From CAVSMC01 sp963728935 (GTDB lineage: Bacteria; Pseudomonadota; Gammaproteobacteria; Burkholderiales; Casimicrobiaceae), in the NCBI GenBank assembly GCA_963728935.1, contig CAVSMC010000001.1:620001-684000 (forward strand): a stretch of 64,000 bases of DNA, given 5' to 3'. Numbering within the stretch: position 1 is the first letter of the stretch; every line of letters starts with the position of its first letter. The notes under the pieces were generated by a model. That model saw only the letters and a program-made list of their open reading frames with translations, was not told where the DNA came from and searched no databases. The position numbers were made by a program, and so were the translations under genes. Positions 26,087 to 34,188 of this stretch are shown here, one piece after another.

Positions 26087-26971
26087 ATGCCCGAACTCCC
26101 CGACGTTACCGTCTACTGCGAGGCACTCGCCGAGCGCATCGTCGGCGCAACCCTCGAGCGGATCGAGCTCGCCAATCCGTTCCTGTTGCGCACCGCCGTG
26201 CCGCCGATCGCCGAGGCGACCGGCAAACGCGTGCTGGCGGTGCGCCGGCAAGGCAAGCGGATCGTCATTTCACTCGACCGCGGTCTGCACCTCGTCGTGC
26301 ACCTGATGATCGCCGGACGTCTGCGCTGGCTTGCCGGCAATGAGAAGCCGCCGGGACGGATCACGCTCGCACTGTTTACGTTGTCGACCGGCAGGCTCGC
26401 CTTCACCGAAGCGGGGACGAAGCGGCGCGCGTCGCTGCATCTCGTCAACGGCGACGACGCGCTCGCGGCGCTCGACGCCGGCGGTATCGATGTCGAGTCG
26501 GCGTCGCTCGTTGCATTTGCCGAGCGGCTGACCCGCGACAACCATACGCTCAAGCGCGCGCTCACCGACCCGAAGCTCTTCTCCGGCATCGGCAATGCGT
26601 ACTCCGATGAAATCCTGCATCGCGCTCGGCTGTCGCCGATCGCGCTCACGCAGAAGCTCTCGCAGGAGGACATCGCGCGTCTTCACGATGCCGTGCGTGC
26701 GGTGCTGCGCGAATGGACCGACAGGCTGCGCGAGCAGGCTGGCGGCGACTTTCCCGAAAAGGTGACGGCGTTCCGCCCGGAGATGGCCGTGCACGGACGC
26801 TTCGGCCAGCCGTGCCCGTTCTGCGGCGCGCCGGTGCAGCGGATCGTCTACGCCGAAAACGAATGCAACTACTGCGCGCGATGCCAGACCGGCGGCGTCG
26901 TGCTCGCCGACCGCGCGCTGTCTCGATTACTGCACAAGAGCTGGCCGCGATCGATCGATGCGCTGGAGTAG
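26087..26971 (+). CDS. Fpg/Nei family DNA glycosylase (formamidopyrimidine-DNA glycosylase-like)
   Basis: 294-aa base-excision repair enzyme. After Met removal it begins PELPDV, giving the catalytic N-terminal Pro and the adjacent Glu. The usual PELPEV has Glu at the sixth position, here Asp. The helix-two-turn-helix segment is DPKLFSGIGNAYSDEILHRARLSP. The C-terminal zinc finger is CPFC, 16 residues, CARC (about 245-268), complete. It probably removes oxidised purines or pyrimidines; the exact lesion preference of this PELPDV subgroup is not known from sequence. It is monocistronic. Confidence 0.92.
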   Translation: MPELPDVTVYCEALAERIVGATLERIELANPFLLRTAVPPIAEATGKRVLAVRRQGKRIVISLDRGLHLVVHLMIAGRLRWLAGNEKPPGRITLALFTLSTGRLAFTEAGTKRRASLHLVNGDDALAALDAGGIDVESASLVAFAERLTRDNHTLKRALTDPKLFSGIGNAYSDEILHRARLSPIALTQKLSQEDIARLHDAVRAVLREWTDRLREQAGGDFPEKVTAFRPEMAVHGRFGQPCPFCGAPVQRIVYAENECNYCARCQTGGVVLADRALSRLLHKSWPRSIDALE

Positions 26972-27015
26972 GTCGCACTCACCCAACCCTCTCCTGCCGC
27001 GCGAAAGACGGAGGA

Positions 27016-27882
27016 TCAGCCGAGCGTCGACTTGAGGAACGCGAGCGTGCGCGACCACGCGAGGTCGGCGGCCGCCTTGTTGTAGCGCGCGGCGTTGGTG
27101 TCGTTGTTGAACGCGTGCTCCGCGCCGTCGTACATGTAGAGCTTGTAGTCGACGCCGGCGCGCTTGAGCGCTTCCTCGTACTTCGGAATGCCCGGATTGA
27201 CGTTCGCGTCGTTGCCGGCGTAGTGCAGCAACAGCTTCGCCTTGATCTTCGCGGCATCAACGGCCGCGGGTTGCGCGCCGTAGTAAGGCACCGCGGCTGC
27301 GAGGTCGGGCGAAGCAGTCGCTAGCCGGTTCGTCATGCCGCCGCCCCAGCAAAATCCCATCGCGCCGACCTTGCCGTTGGAATCGGGACGGCTCTTGAGG
27401 TAGGCGACGGCGGCGACCAGGTCCTTCGCGGTCGCGTCGCGATCGAGCTTCGCGATCATGTCGCGCGCCTTGTCCTCGTCCGACGGGGTTCCGCCGAGCG
27501 GCGACAGCAGGTCGACGCCGAGCGCCGTATAGCCTTCGAGCGCGACGCGACGCGTCACGTCTTCGATATGCGGATTGAGTCCGCGATTTTCGTGGATGAC
27601 GATCACGCCGGCGCGCTTCGCCGGCGCACGCTTGGGGACGGCGAGATAGGCGCGCACGTCGCCGCTCGCGCCTTTGAACGAGATACGGGTGGTTTCGAGC
27701 CGCGAATCGCCCGGGTCGATTACCGCGGCCTTCGCGTAATTGTTCTCGAGCAGCGGCAACAGCGCCGTCGCGGCGGCGCTGCTGCCGGCAAGCGCAGCGA
27801 GCCGCTCGATGAACGTCCGCCGCGGCAGCGGCCGATGCGTGTACTCGTCGTACAGGTCGATGAACCGGCGATCCAGGGGCAT
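27016..27882 (-). CDS. Dienelactone hydrolase family protein, exported
   Basis: 288-aa alpha/beta hydrolase. The N-terminus contains RPLPRRTFIERLAALAGSSA followed by a hydrophobic run, which resembles a Tat-type signal. The nucleophile Cys is in MGFCWGGG, with the Asp in AGNDANVNPG and the His in GAEHAFNND, a complete Cys-Asp-His triad. The IHENRGLNPHIEDVTRR segment is typical of bacterial dienelactone hydrolases of this size class. ATG 27882 is chosen from the family start (RRFIDLYDEYTH). The substrate of this exported branch is unknown. Confidence 0.9.
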   Translation of the reverse strand: MPLDRRFIDLYDEYTHRPLPRRTFIERLAALAGSSAAATALLPLLENNYAKAAVIDPGDSRLETTRISFKGASGDVRAYLAVPKRAPAKRAGVIVIHENRGLNPHIEDVTRRVALEGYTALGVDLLSPLGGTPSDEDKARDMIAKLDRDATAKDLVAAVAYLKSRPDSNGKVGAMGFCWGGGMTNRLATASPDLAAAVPYYGAQPAAVDAAKIKAKLLLHYAGNDANVNPGIPKYEEALKRAGVDYKLYMYDGAEHAFNNDTNAARYNKAAADLAWSRTLAFLKSTLG

Positions 27883-27917
27883 CTGAGTATTTTGTTGCCG
27901 GCACGCGGCGCGGTACG

Positions 27918-28325
27918 TCAGATCGTATCGGGCGTCTCGGCGCTCGTTGCCGGCGCGGTGCTTGCCGCGCCCGCGGCAAGCCGTTCGAGGCACGCGCGCA
28001 GGAACGCTTCGCGATGACGCTCGGGCAATTGCGGCCGGTCGAACACGCTGATCGCGGCGTCTTCGAGAAACGTCTCGTCGTCGTCATCGTGAACGAACCA
28101 TCGCAGCGCCGGCGGAAATGCGCGTATCGCGACGAAGTCCTCCTGCAGCCGATCGACGAACGCCGCCCGCCCGACGCCGTTGTCGCGCGAGCGCGCGGCG
28201 TTGGCGACGAAATCGGATGCCTCGAGGCAATCGTTCAAGGTCGGCACGCTCGCGCCGACGGCTTGCACGGAAGCGGCAATCAGCGCGACTAGAGTCACCT
28301 GCGCGAAGCGAACGGGGATTCGCAT
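27918..28325 (-). CDS. Small exported hypothetical protein
   Basis: 135-aa protein without a recognised family. The signal peptide is about 1-24 (MRIPVRFAQVTLVALIAASV, cut near VGA). The mature part has two Cys (in NDCLEASDF and RACLERL) and a very acidic HDDDDETFLED stretch. GGGAGGTG precedes ATG 28325 with good spacing. It is followed by the dienelactone hydrolase after 35 bp and may be co-transcribed. Function is unknown. Confidence 0.75.
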   Translation of the reverse strand: MRIPVRFAQVTLVALIAASVQAVGASVPTLNDCLEASDFVANAARSRDNGVGRAAFVDRLQEDFVAIRAFPPALRWFVHDDDDETFLEDAAISVFDRPQLPERHREAFLRACLERLAAGAASTAPATSAETPDTI

Positions 28326-28394
28326 GGGACACCTCCCGGCGGGGATTGTGGCGCGCTTCGGGCGTCTCGCCATCTTGCACTGCGGCAAGCCGGG

Positions 28395-28839
28395 TCAGCG
28401 GTGCTCGACGAGCAGCGAAAGCAGAAGTACGACGAACGCGACGCCGTACAGCACGGCATTCGCCGCGTGCGAGAGCTCCCAGCGCCGGCGCAGCGCTTCC
28501 CAGTTGGCCGGCATGACCGTCCAATTCGACGTCACCCGATTGATGGGAAACGTGACGGCGAAAAAGACGATCAGGCTCGCCACGATGCAGATCGCGGCCA
28601 CGATCGCAAGCGCGAACGCGAACCGTCTCCCCGCCAGATCACCGCCAGCGCAGCGCTCGCGATGAGCGCCCCGATCACGGCGACGCCGAGCGATGCCCAG
28701 CCCTGATAGAGGCGCTGGACGATCAGGTACTGCTCTTGCGACAGCCGATCTTGTGCGGCAGCGACAGGACGTGCGCAACGCCGCCGGAAAGCGCGCTGAC
28801 CGTGAACAGCAGCGCGAGAAACTCCAGCGTCTTGGCCAT
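28395..28839 (-). pseudogene. DUF1772-like membrane protein, two frameshifts
   Basis: Conceptual 148-aa protein split over three frames. The first part, from ATG 28839, gives MAKTLEFLALLFTVSAL to PHKIG. The middle, LSQEQYLIVQRLYQGW to AVIWRG, is one frame off. The last part, RRFAFALAIVAAICIVASL to LLSLLVEHR, is in the third frame. Each break is repaired by adding one base, near 28739 (GGC then TG) and near 28636 (a GGGG run). Four hydrophobic segments and the ending PANWEALRRRWELSHAAN fit the DUF1772 family. It is either a recent pseudogene or two sequencing errors. It lies 6 bp after the host-attachment gene. Confidence 0.72.
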
Positions 28840-28845
28840 GACCCG

Positions 28846-29310
28846 TCACGCCGAGTGCTGGACGCGGCGCGCGAGTTCGCGACGCGCCGCGGCGAGGATG
28901 TCGCCGGACCTCTCCATCGTCATATCCTTGTCGACGTCGAATTCGACGTCGCGCGAGACGCCCTTGGTAAGCTTGTTGCGAAGAACGCCCAGAAATGCCG
29001 GCCCCGCCATGATCCACAAGCGGGCGAACCGCTCGCGCGTTCGGGCGTGCTCGAGGTAGTCGCGCAATTCCTCGGCGAAGCGCTCGCTCTCGGCATGGGC
29101 AACGTCGACGTCCGGCACGCCCGAATGCGCCTGCTGCCGCTCGCCTTTGCCGTAGAAGCGTCCCGGCCCATCGGTGATCAAGTCGCGCTCATGCGCACGA
29201 CCGGCCGGATGGACGAAATCGGCAATTTCAACCGGCTCGCCGCCGTCGTTCGGCACTTCGAACAGTCGTGCACGACTGCGATTCGCCGCGAGCAACCATG
29301 TGGCTCTCAT
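28846..29310 (-). CDS. Host attachment family protein (baeRF/AtsE-like)
   Basis: 154-aa cytosolic protein of the family labelled host attachment or attachment-to-host-cells protein. It begins MRATWLLAANRSRARLFEV, with the paired N-R-S-R-A-R element that resembles the start of archaeal release factor eRF1-like domains. The middle EELRDYLEHARTRERFARLWIMAGPAFLGVLR and the final ERSGDILAAARRELA are typical. GGAGG precedes ATG 29310. The biochemical role is not established; the symbiosis name is historical. Confidence 0.85.
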   Translation of the reverse strand: MRATWLLAANRSRARLFEVPNDGGEPVEIADFVHPAGRAHERDLITDGPGRFYGKGERQQAHSGVPDVDVAHAESERFAEELRDYLEHARTRERFARLWIMAGPAFLGVLRNKLTKGVSRDVEFDVDKDMTMERSGDILAAARRELARRVQHSA

Positions 29311-29496
29311 GTTGCCTCCATTGCGCGTCGAGTCAGACGTTCGCGTCAGCGTTGCGATGTCGCGATCATTTGTCGACACGGCGAGCGCGCGCAGGGTTCC
29401 CGGTGCGTCCCGATCGACGCACGCAATATCGTCCACGTCACTGGCGAAGGCGGCGACCGGACGGCCGCGACACGCGCGTAAACAACCGCACACGCG

Positions 29497-30471
29497 CTAT
29501 TGCAATGGGGGCTTGCGCAGGAAGTCCTCGCGGTCGCCGGAGCGAACGCTGATTTCGAGGCGGCGCCCGTCGCGCTCGATCGTGAGCGGCACCGCGGTAC
29601 CCGCCGGTCCGAGCGCCCAGATACGTCGAAAGAGGTCCGGCAGCCGATCGACGCGCTCGCCGGCAACTTCGGTCACGCGGTCGCCGGGGCGAACGCCGGC
29701 GCGCTGCGCGGGACCGCGCTGCGCGATGCCGTGCACGACCAGCCGATCGTCCGCCTGCGCCGTATACATGCCGAGCCACGGCCGCACCGCGCCGCGCCGG
29801 CGTCCGCGCTCGACGAGGTCGGTCAGGATCGGCTCCAGCAAATCGACGGGCACGAACATGTTGCCCTGCACTGTCTCGTCGCCGACCGATTCCTGCACGA
29901 GCAGCGAGCCGACGCCGACCAGTTGCCCGGCGTCGTCGACGAGCGCGGCACCGCTCCACTCCGGATGCGCCGGGATGGTGAACAGCGCTTCGTCCAGCAC
30001 ATACTCCCAGTAGCCGGCGAACTCGCGCTTGGCGAGCACGCGCGCGGTCAGCGCATGCGGGCGCCCGCCGTGTCCGATCACGTACGCTTCGTCGCCGGAT
30101 TCCACTGCCGCGATCGATCCGCGCGGCAACGGCGGCGCATCGAGCTTGCCCAACGGCAACACGAGACCGAACCCGGTCGCGAAATCGTACGCGAGCGGAT
30201 AGCCCTCGACGGCGCCGCCGCGGTTCGTGCGCATCCAGACGGACTGCGCTTCGGTGATCAGATAGCCGATCGTCAGCACGAGCCCGTCGGAGTTGACGAC
30301 GACGCCGTTACCCGTGCGCTCGGTGCCGAGGATCGACGCAGTGAACGCGTCCTCGGGAATCTCGGCGCGAAGCGCGACGACGGCGTCGAGCACGGGCGCA
30401 AGCTCGAAGCCGACCTCGTCGTCCGCGGGCTGCATCGATGCAGGAAACGCCCAGTGTTCGGTGGCAGGCAT
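29497..30471 (-). CDS. S1C/HtrA-like protein with PDZ domain, catalytic residues lost
   Basis: About 324 aa, trypsin-like double barrel (about 25-215) plus a C-terminal PDZ domain (about 220-315, with GMYTAQADDRLVVHGIAQRG and AGVRPGDRVTEVAGERV). In active HtrA the His lies in ILTNNHVV; here the equivalent is LVLTIGYLITEA, with no His. The region of the catalytic Asp reads DFATGFGLV, and the Ser loop GNSGGP is WSGAAL. The triad is therefore not intact and the protein is probably a non-proteolytic scaffold or sensor. No signal peptide is visible. The start is uncertain (30471 or 30507). Confidence 0.8.
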   Translation of the reverse strand: MPATEHWAFPASMQPADDEVGFELAPVLDAVVALRAEIPEDAFTASILGTERTGNGVVVNSDGLVLTIGYLITEAQSVWMRTNRGGAVEGYPLAYDFATGFGLVLPLGKLDAPPLPRGSIAAVESGDEAYVIGHGGRPHALTARVLAKREFAGYWEYVLDEALFTIPAHPEWSGAALVDDAGQLVGVGSLLVQESVGDETVQGNMFVPVDLLEPILTDLVERGRRRGAVRPWLGMYTAQADDRLVVHGIAQRGPAQRAGVRPGDRVTEVAGERVDRLPDLFRRIWALGPAGTAVPLTIERDGRRLEISVRSGDREDFLRKPPLQ

Positions 30472-30526
30472 CGCGATCGTGCGGCGCACGTCGCGCCGAG
30501 GCGTCATCTTACGCCAATGTTCGGCA

Positions 30527-31300
30527 TCATCCGGCCCAGCCGAGATTGCTCAGGAACTCGCGCGTGCGCTCGGTCGTCGGCGCATCGAAAATCTGCGCGG
30601 GCGCGCCCTGCTCGACGATGCGCCCTTCGTCGAACACGGCGACCCAGTCGCCAACGCGGCGGGCGAACGACATCTCGTGCGTGACGACGACCATCGTCAT
30701 GCCCTCGTCGGCAAGCGCCTTCATGACCGACAGCACTTCGCCGATGGTCTCCGGATCGAGCGCGGACGTCGGCTCGTCGAACAACATGACATCGGGCTCC
30801 ATCGCGAGCGCGCGGGCGATCGCAACGCGCTGCTGCTGGCCGCCCGAAAGCGCCGCCGGGTAGTTCGCCGCCTTGTCGGCGAGCCCGACCTTGTCGAGCA
30901 TCGCGTCGGCGCGTCGCGTCGCTTCGTCGAGCGACATTCGCAACACGGTGCGCGGGCCTTCGGCAACGTTGCCGCGCGCGCTCAAGTGCGGGAAGAGCTC
31001 GAAGCTCTGGAACACCATGCCCATCCGCTGGCGCATCGCGCGCAACGCGCGCTCGTCGCGCGGAAGCTTGGCGCCTTCGAACTCGATCTCGCCGCCGTCG
31101 ATCACCTCAAGACCGTTCGTGCACCGAAGCAGCGTCGACTTGCCGGAGCCGGACGGCCCGATCAGGCACACGACCTCGCCCGCGTGCACGTCGAGCGACA
31201 CGCCGGCGAGCGCGTTGAACGTGCCGAAGCGCTTGACGACGTCGCGATAGCGGATGATCGTCGCGCCGCCGCTCTTCGCGCGTGCGGAGGTTTCGCTCAT
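30527..31300 (-). CDS. Polar amino acid ABC transporter ATPase (GlnQ/GltL-like)
   Basis: 257-aa ATPase with Walker A GPSGSGKST (about 52-60), the RQRMGMVFQSFELFPH Q-loop, signature LSGGQQQRVAIARAL, and Walker B VMLFDEPTSALDPE. The ending REFLSNLGWAG is near the family norm. It follows the second permease by 4 bp and closes the operon of binding protein, two permeases and ATPase. Confidence 0.95.
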   Translation of the reverse strand: MSETSARAKSGGATIIRYRDVVKRFGTFNALAGVSLDVHAGEVVCLIGPSGSGKSTLLRCTNGLEVIDGGEIEFEGAKLPRDERALRAMRQRMGMVFQSFELFPHLSARGNVAEGPRTVLRMSLDEATRRADAMLDKVGLADKAANYPAALSGGQQQRVAIARALAMEPDVMLFDEPTSALDPETIGEVLSVMKALADEGMTMVVVTHEMSFARRVGDWVAVFDEGRIVEQGAPAQIFDAPTTERTREFLSNLGWAG

Positions 31301-31304
31301 CTCG

Positions 31305-31967
31305 TCACTCCGTCACCGCGAAGCGCCGCTGCATCCAATCGACGAGCTTCGCCTGCGGATAGCCGAGCAGCCAGTAGATCACCGCCATCGCGGTGAGCAT
31401 CTCCAGCACGCGGAAGGTGTGCGCGCGGATCTGCATTGCGACGTACGCGAGCTCGGTCACCGCGATCACCGAGACGAGCGACGTGTCCTTGAACAGCGAC
31501 ACCCACGTGCTCGCAAGCACCGGCAGGATGCGGCGAACCGCCTGCGGCAGCACGATGCGCCGGAGCGCTTGCGCGCGCGTCATGCCAAGCGCCATCGCCG
31601 CCTCGATCTGGCCGCGACGAATCGAATTGATGCCGGCGCGAAACGTCTCTGCGTTGTACGCGGTGACGTTCAACGCGAGCGCGGTGAGGCCGGTCGCGAA
31701 CGGCGACAGTCCTTCGAGCCCGGTGAGGATCGGCAGCACGTAGAACGCCCAATAGACGACAAGGATCAGCGGCAGGTTGCGGAAGAACTCGACGTACGCC
31801 GTCGCGCCGGCGCGCACGGGTGCCCACGCGTAAAGACGCAGTACGGCGATCACGATGCCGGACGGCACGGCGATCGCCATCGTCAGCACGGTGAGCAGGA
31901 TCGTCGTGCCCGTCGCGGCGACGAGATCGTAGCGATGCGCAAGCACGACGCTCCAGTCGAACGTCAT
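31305..31967 (-). CDS. Polar amino acid ABC permease (HisM/GlnP type)
   Basis: 220-aa membrane protein with five predicted helices. The EAA motif is IEAAMALGMTRAQALRRIVLPQAVRRILP, preceded by VEFFRNLPLILVVYW, which are GlnP/HisM landmarks. ATG 31967 lies 4 bp after the stop of the sister permease. The two permeases form a heterodimer. Confidence 0.94.
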   Translation of the reverse strand: MTFDWSVVLAHRYDLVAATGTTILLTVLTMAIAVPSGIVIAVLRLYAWAPVRAGATAYVEFFRNLPLILVVYWAFYVLPILTGLEGLSPFATGLTALALNVTAYNAETFRAGINSIRRGQIEAAMALGMTRAQALRRIVLPQAVRRILPVLASTWVSLFKDTSLVSVIAVTELAYVAMQIRAHTFRVLEMLTAMAVIYWLLGYPQAKLVDWMQRRFAVTE

Positions 31968-31971
31968 CGCG

Positions 31972-32637
31972 TCACGACCGCCCGAGATGCGCAACGCGCC
32001 GGTAGAAGAAGTCGACGCCGCGCGTCACCGGAAACAGCAGCACGAAGTAGACGAGCATCGCGAACGTGAACACCTCGATCGGCTGGAAGCTCTGGCCGGC
32101 GAGCGTCTCCGATTGGCGCATCAGCTCGGGCACCGCGATCACCGACGCGATCGCCGTGTCCTTGATCGTCACCGACAGCAGCGACCCGAACGCCGGCAAC
32201 ATCCGCACGATCGCCTGCGGCAGGATGATCCGGCGAACGATCTGACGGCGCGACATGCCGAGCGCGAGCGCGGCGCGCGTCTGTCCGGGGCGCACCGATT
32301 CGATGCCGGCGCGCACGATCTCGGCGACGTACGCGGCCAGATGCACGGTGAGGCCGATCAGCGCCGCGAAAAAGGGCGGCATCGTGATGCCGGTGACGAT
32401 CGGCAACGCGAAGAACGTCCAGATCAGCACGACCAGCACCGGCACGGCGCGCATCGAATCGATGTAGAGCACGACGGCGGGCCGCGACCAACGCGGCCCG
32501 AACAAGCGCACGAGCGCGATGACGAACCCAAGCGCGACGCTGGTGATCCCCGAGACCACCGACAGCAACAACGTTATCGCGATGCCGTAGCCGAGGAACC
32601 GCCAATGGTCCGCGATGACGGCGAAGTCGAATTCCAT
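31972..32637 (-). CDS. Polar amino acid ABC permease (HisQ/GlnP type)
   Basis: 221-aa membrane protein with five predicted helices, the sister of the next permease. The EAA motif is TRAALALGMSRRQIVRRIILPQAIVRMLP; IDSMRAVPVLVVLIW precedes it. It starts 12 bp before copy B of the palindromic repeat, which separates it from the binding-protein gene upstream. Confidence 0.94.
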   Translation of the reverse strand: MEFDFAVIADHWRFLGYGIAITLLLSVVSGITSVALGFVIALVRLFGPRWSRPAVVLYIDSMRAVPVLVVLIWTFFALPIVTGITMPPFFAALIGLTVHLAAYVAEIVRAGIESVRPGQTRAALALGMSRRQIVRRIILPQAIVRMLPAFGSLLSVTIKDTAIASVIAVPELMRQSETLAGQSFQPIEVFTFAMLVYFVLLFPVTRGVDFFYRRVAHLGRS

Positions 32638-32648
32638 GGCTCGTCGGT

Positions 32649-32721
32649 GTCGTCCGCGCGCACGCGGGGACCCAGTGACGCGCGTCGAACGACACTGGAT
32701 TCCCGCGTGCGCGGGAATGAC
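32649..32721. repeat. Palindromic repeat, copy B (between binding protein and permease)
   Basis: Same unit as the other copies, with changed hairpin tips: GCGCGCACGCGGGG then CCAGTG, middle, CACTGG and TTCCCGCGTGCGCGGGAA. The second hairpin is compensated (GCGTGCGC here, GCGTTCGC in copies A, C and D). It lies in the 87-bp gap inside the amino acid importer operon and may act as a transcript-processing hairpin that raises binding-protein mRNA over the permeases. Confidence 0.9.
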
Positions 32722-32724
32722 AGG

Positions 32725-33552
32725 CTATTTCATGTTCTCGACCACGCGCGCCTCGTCCTTGCGAAGCTGCGGCTCGATCTCCTTCTCGACGGCGCGCGCC
32801 CAGGCGAGAAACGCCGTCTGGTTCCTGTCGACCGCCATGCCGACGGGAGCGGCCTTTTCCTTGCTGTCCTGGCAGTTGTTCTCCTTCGGCAACACGGCGA
32901 GCTGCTTCAACTTGCGGCCCATCGCGACCCACGGCACGCGGTTGATCGGCGCGGCGTCCGCGCGCCTCGCCATCACTTCCTCGACCGGCGCGGTTCCCGA
33001 TCCGGCAACGCCGCGAAGCTGCGCCTTCGGGAAGCGCTCCTTCACCCAGCCCTCCTCGCCTCCGCCCGTGTAGTAGGCGACCGTGATCTCCGGCTTGTTG
33101 AGCTCGTCGACGCTCTTCGCGTTCGCGAACTTCGGGTTCGACGCGAGACCGAACATGCACACGCTCGTCGTCGAATAGATGACGAAATCGACGACCTTCA
33201 GTCGCTCGGGCGTCTCTGCAAGCGGGGTCACGGAAATGTCGACCTGGTTCGACGCGAGCACCGGCACCTTCGTTTCGTGACTTACCGGAACCGACTCGAG
33301 CTTGACGTTCAACCGCTTCGCGTACTCCTTGGCGAGCATCCACGCGGGCCCGCTCCACGCCTCGCCTTGACCCGACGTGTTCTCGACGAGCCACGGCGCG
33401 TTGGCGAGAACGCCGACGCGCAGCACGCCGGCCTTCTTGATCGCATCGACACGCGGACTCGCGCCGGGCGCCGGCACCGGCACGTCGGCGGCCGCCGGCA
33501 AGACGACCGCGAGGCCCACCAACGCAACGACGATCGAGCGGCATGCATTCAT
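32725..33552 (-). CDS. Polar amino acid ABC transporter substrate-binding protein
   Basis: 275-aa periplasmic SBP_bac_3 protein. The signal peptide is about 1-22 (MNACRSIVVALVGLAVVLPA, cut after AAA). The mature protein has DAIKKAGVLRVGVLANAPWLVE, then NQVDISVTPLAETPERLKVVDFVIYSTTSVCMF, the classic ligand-domain pattern. AGGAGG stands before ATG 33552. First gene of the importer operon. The ligand could be Glu, Gln or another polar amino acid; not determined. Confidence 0.92.
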   Translation of the reverse strand: MNACRSIVVALVGLAVVLPAAADVPVPAPGASPRVDAIKKAGVLRVGVLANAPWLVENTSGQGEAWSGPAWMLAKEYAKRLNVKLESVPVSHETKVPVLASNQVDISVTPLAETPERLKVVDFVIYSTTSVCMFGLASNPKFANAKSVDELNKPEITVAYYTGGGEEGWVKERFPKAQLRGVAGSGTAPVEEVMARRADAAPINRVPWVAMGRKLKQLAVLPKENNCQDSKEKAAPVGMAVDRNQTAFLAWARAVEKEIEPQLRKDEARVVENMK

Positions 33553-33799
33553 TCGTTCCTCCTGGAATCTTCGACGATGCGGCGCTCGCCATGATTGGCC
33601 GCGGCCATCCGCCTGTCAAACCCGCACGCGCCGGCGGTGGCGAGCGCCCAGCGAAATGCGTAGTTCTTTGGGATATCCCCCAATTTGCCTGCAATCGCTT
33701 CGGCAACGTCAAACCCCGCTCGCGATTCGGGGCGCAAGAGCGCAAGCAAGACACAGCACGAGGGTGTGGCGATCGGCGTACGGCGCCCGTGAGTCCGCG
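33553..33799. other. Intergenic DNA, no gene seen
   Basis: About 250 bp upstream of the amino acid importer. It should hold that operon's promoter, but no clear -35/-10 pair or repeat stands out. It passes into the decayed segment described next. Confidence 0.5.
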
Positions 33800-33948
33800 A
33801 ACGCGCAAACAACCGGCCTCACTTCCCGGCGCCATCGCGTCGCCGCCGCCTGTTTGCTCGCCGCCGCCAATGCGCTCGCCGCGGTGGGCGTCAACAAGAC
33901 CTTCAACCCGACCAACGTGTCGGCCGGGCAGACGTCGATGCTGGGCTG
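33800..33948 (+). pseudogene. N-terminal remnant of a DUF11-type surface protein
   Basis: A plus-strand reading gives a signal-like hydrophobic stretch (VAAACLLAAANALA) followed by VGVNKTFNPTNVSAGQTSML. This is the usual beginning of DUF11 or isopeptide-repeat surface proteins (V-x-K-x-F-x-P-x-x-V-x-A-G-x-x-S-x-L). It stops abruptly after about 40 residues and fuses into the transposase tail. It is a truncated remnant, identified only by short motif similarity. Confidence 0.45.
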
Positions 33949-33949
33949 T

Positions 33950-34150
33950 TGCTCGTCGCGCGTGCCGCGAGGCGCTTACGGACGCACCACTAGCGGCGGT
34001 CGCCCGTTCAGCTACGACAAGCACGCCTACCGCGGCCGCAACGTCATCGAACGTGCCTTCAACGGATTCACGCATCTGCGCGGCCTTGCGACTCGATAAG
34101 TCAAGCACGCCGTCGCCTGTCGAGGCGGTCTCGTCTTGGCCCCGCGCTCG
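33950..34150 (+). mobile_element. 3' remnant of an IS5-family transposase
   Basis: The reading PFSYDKHAYRGRNVIERAFN, followed by a Leu-Arg-Gly-Leu-Ala-Thr-Arg ending, is the C-terminal DDE-region pattern of IS5-type transposases (Y-x-x-R-N-x-x-E-R-x-F ... R-x-L-A-T-R-Y-D-K). After the stop near 34099 the same protein family can be followed out of frame for about 50 bp. The N-terminal two thirds and any left inverted repeat are missing. It is a dead fragment. Confidence 0.6.
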
Positions 34151-34188
34151 TCCGGGTCGCCGACTTTAAGTCCGATCGGAGTGTGGCG

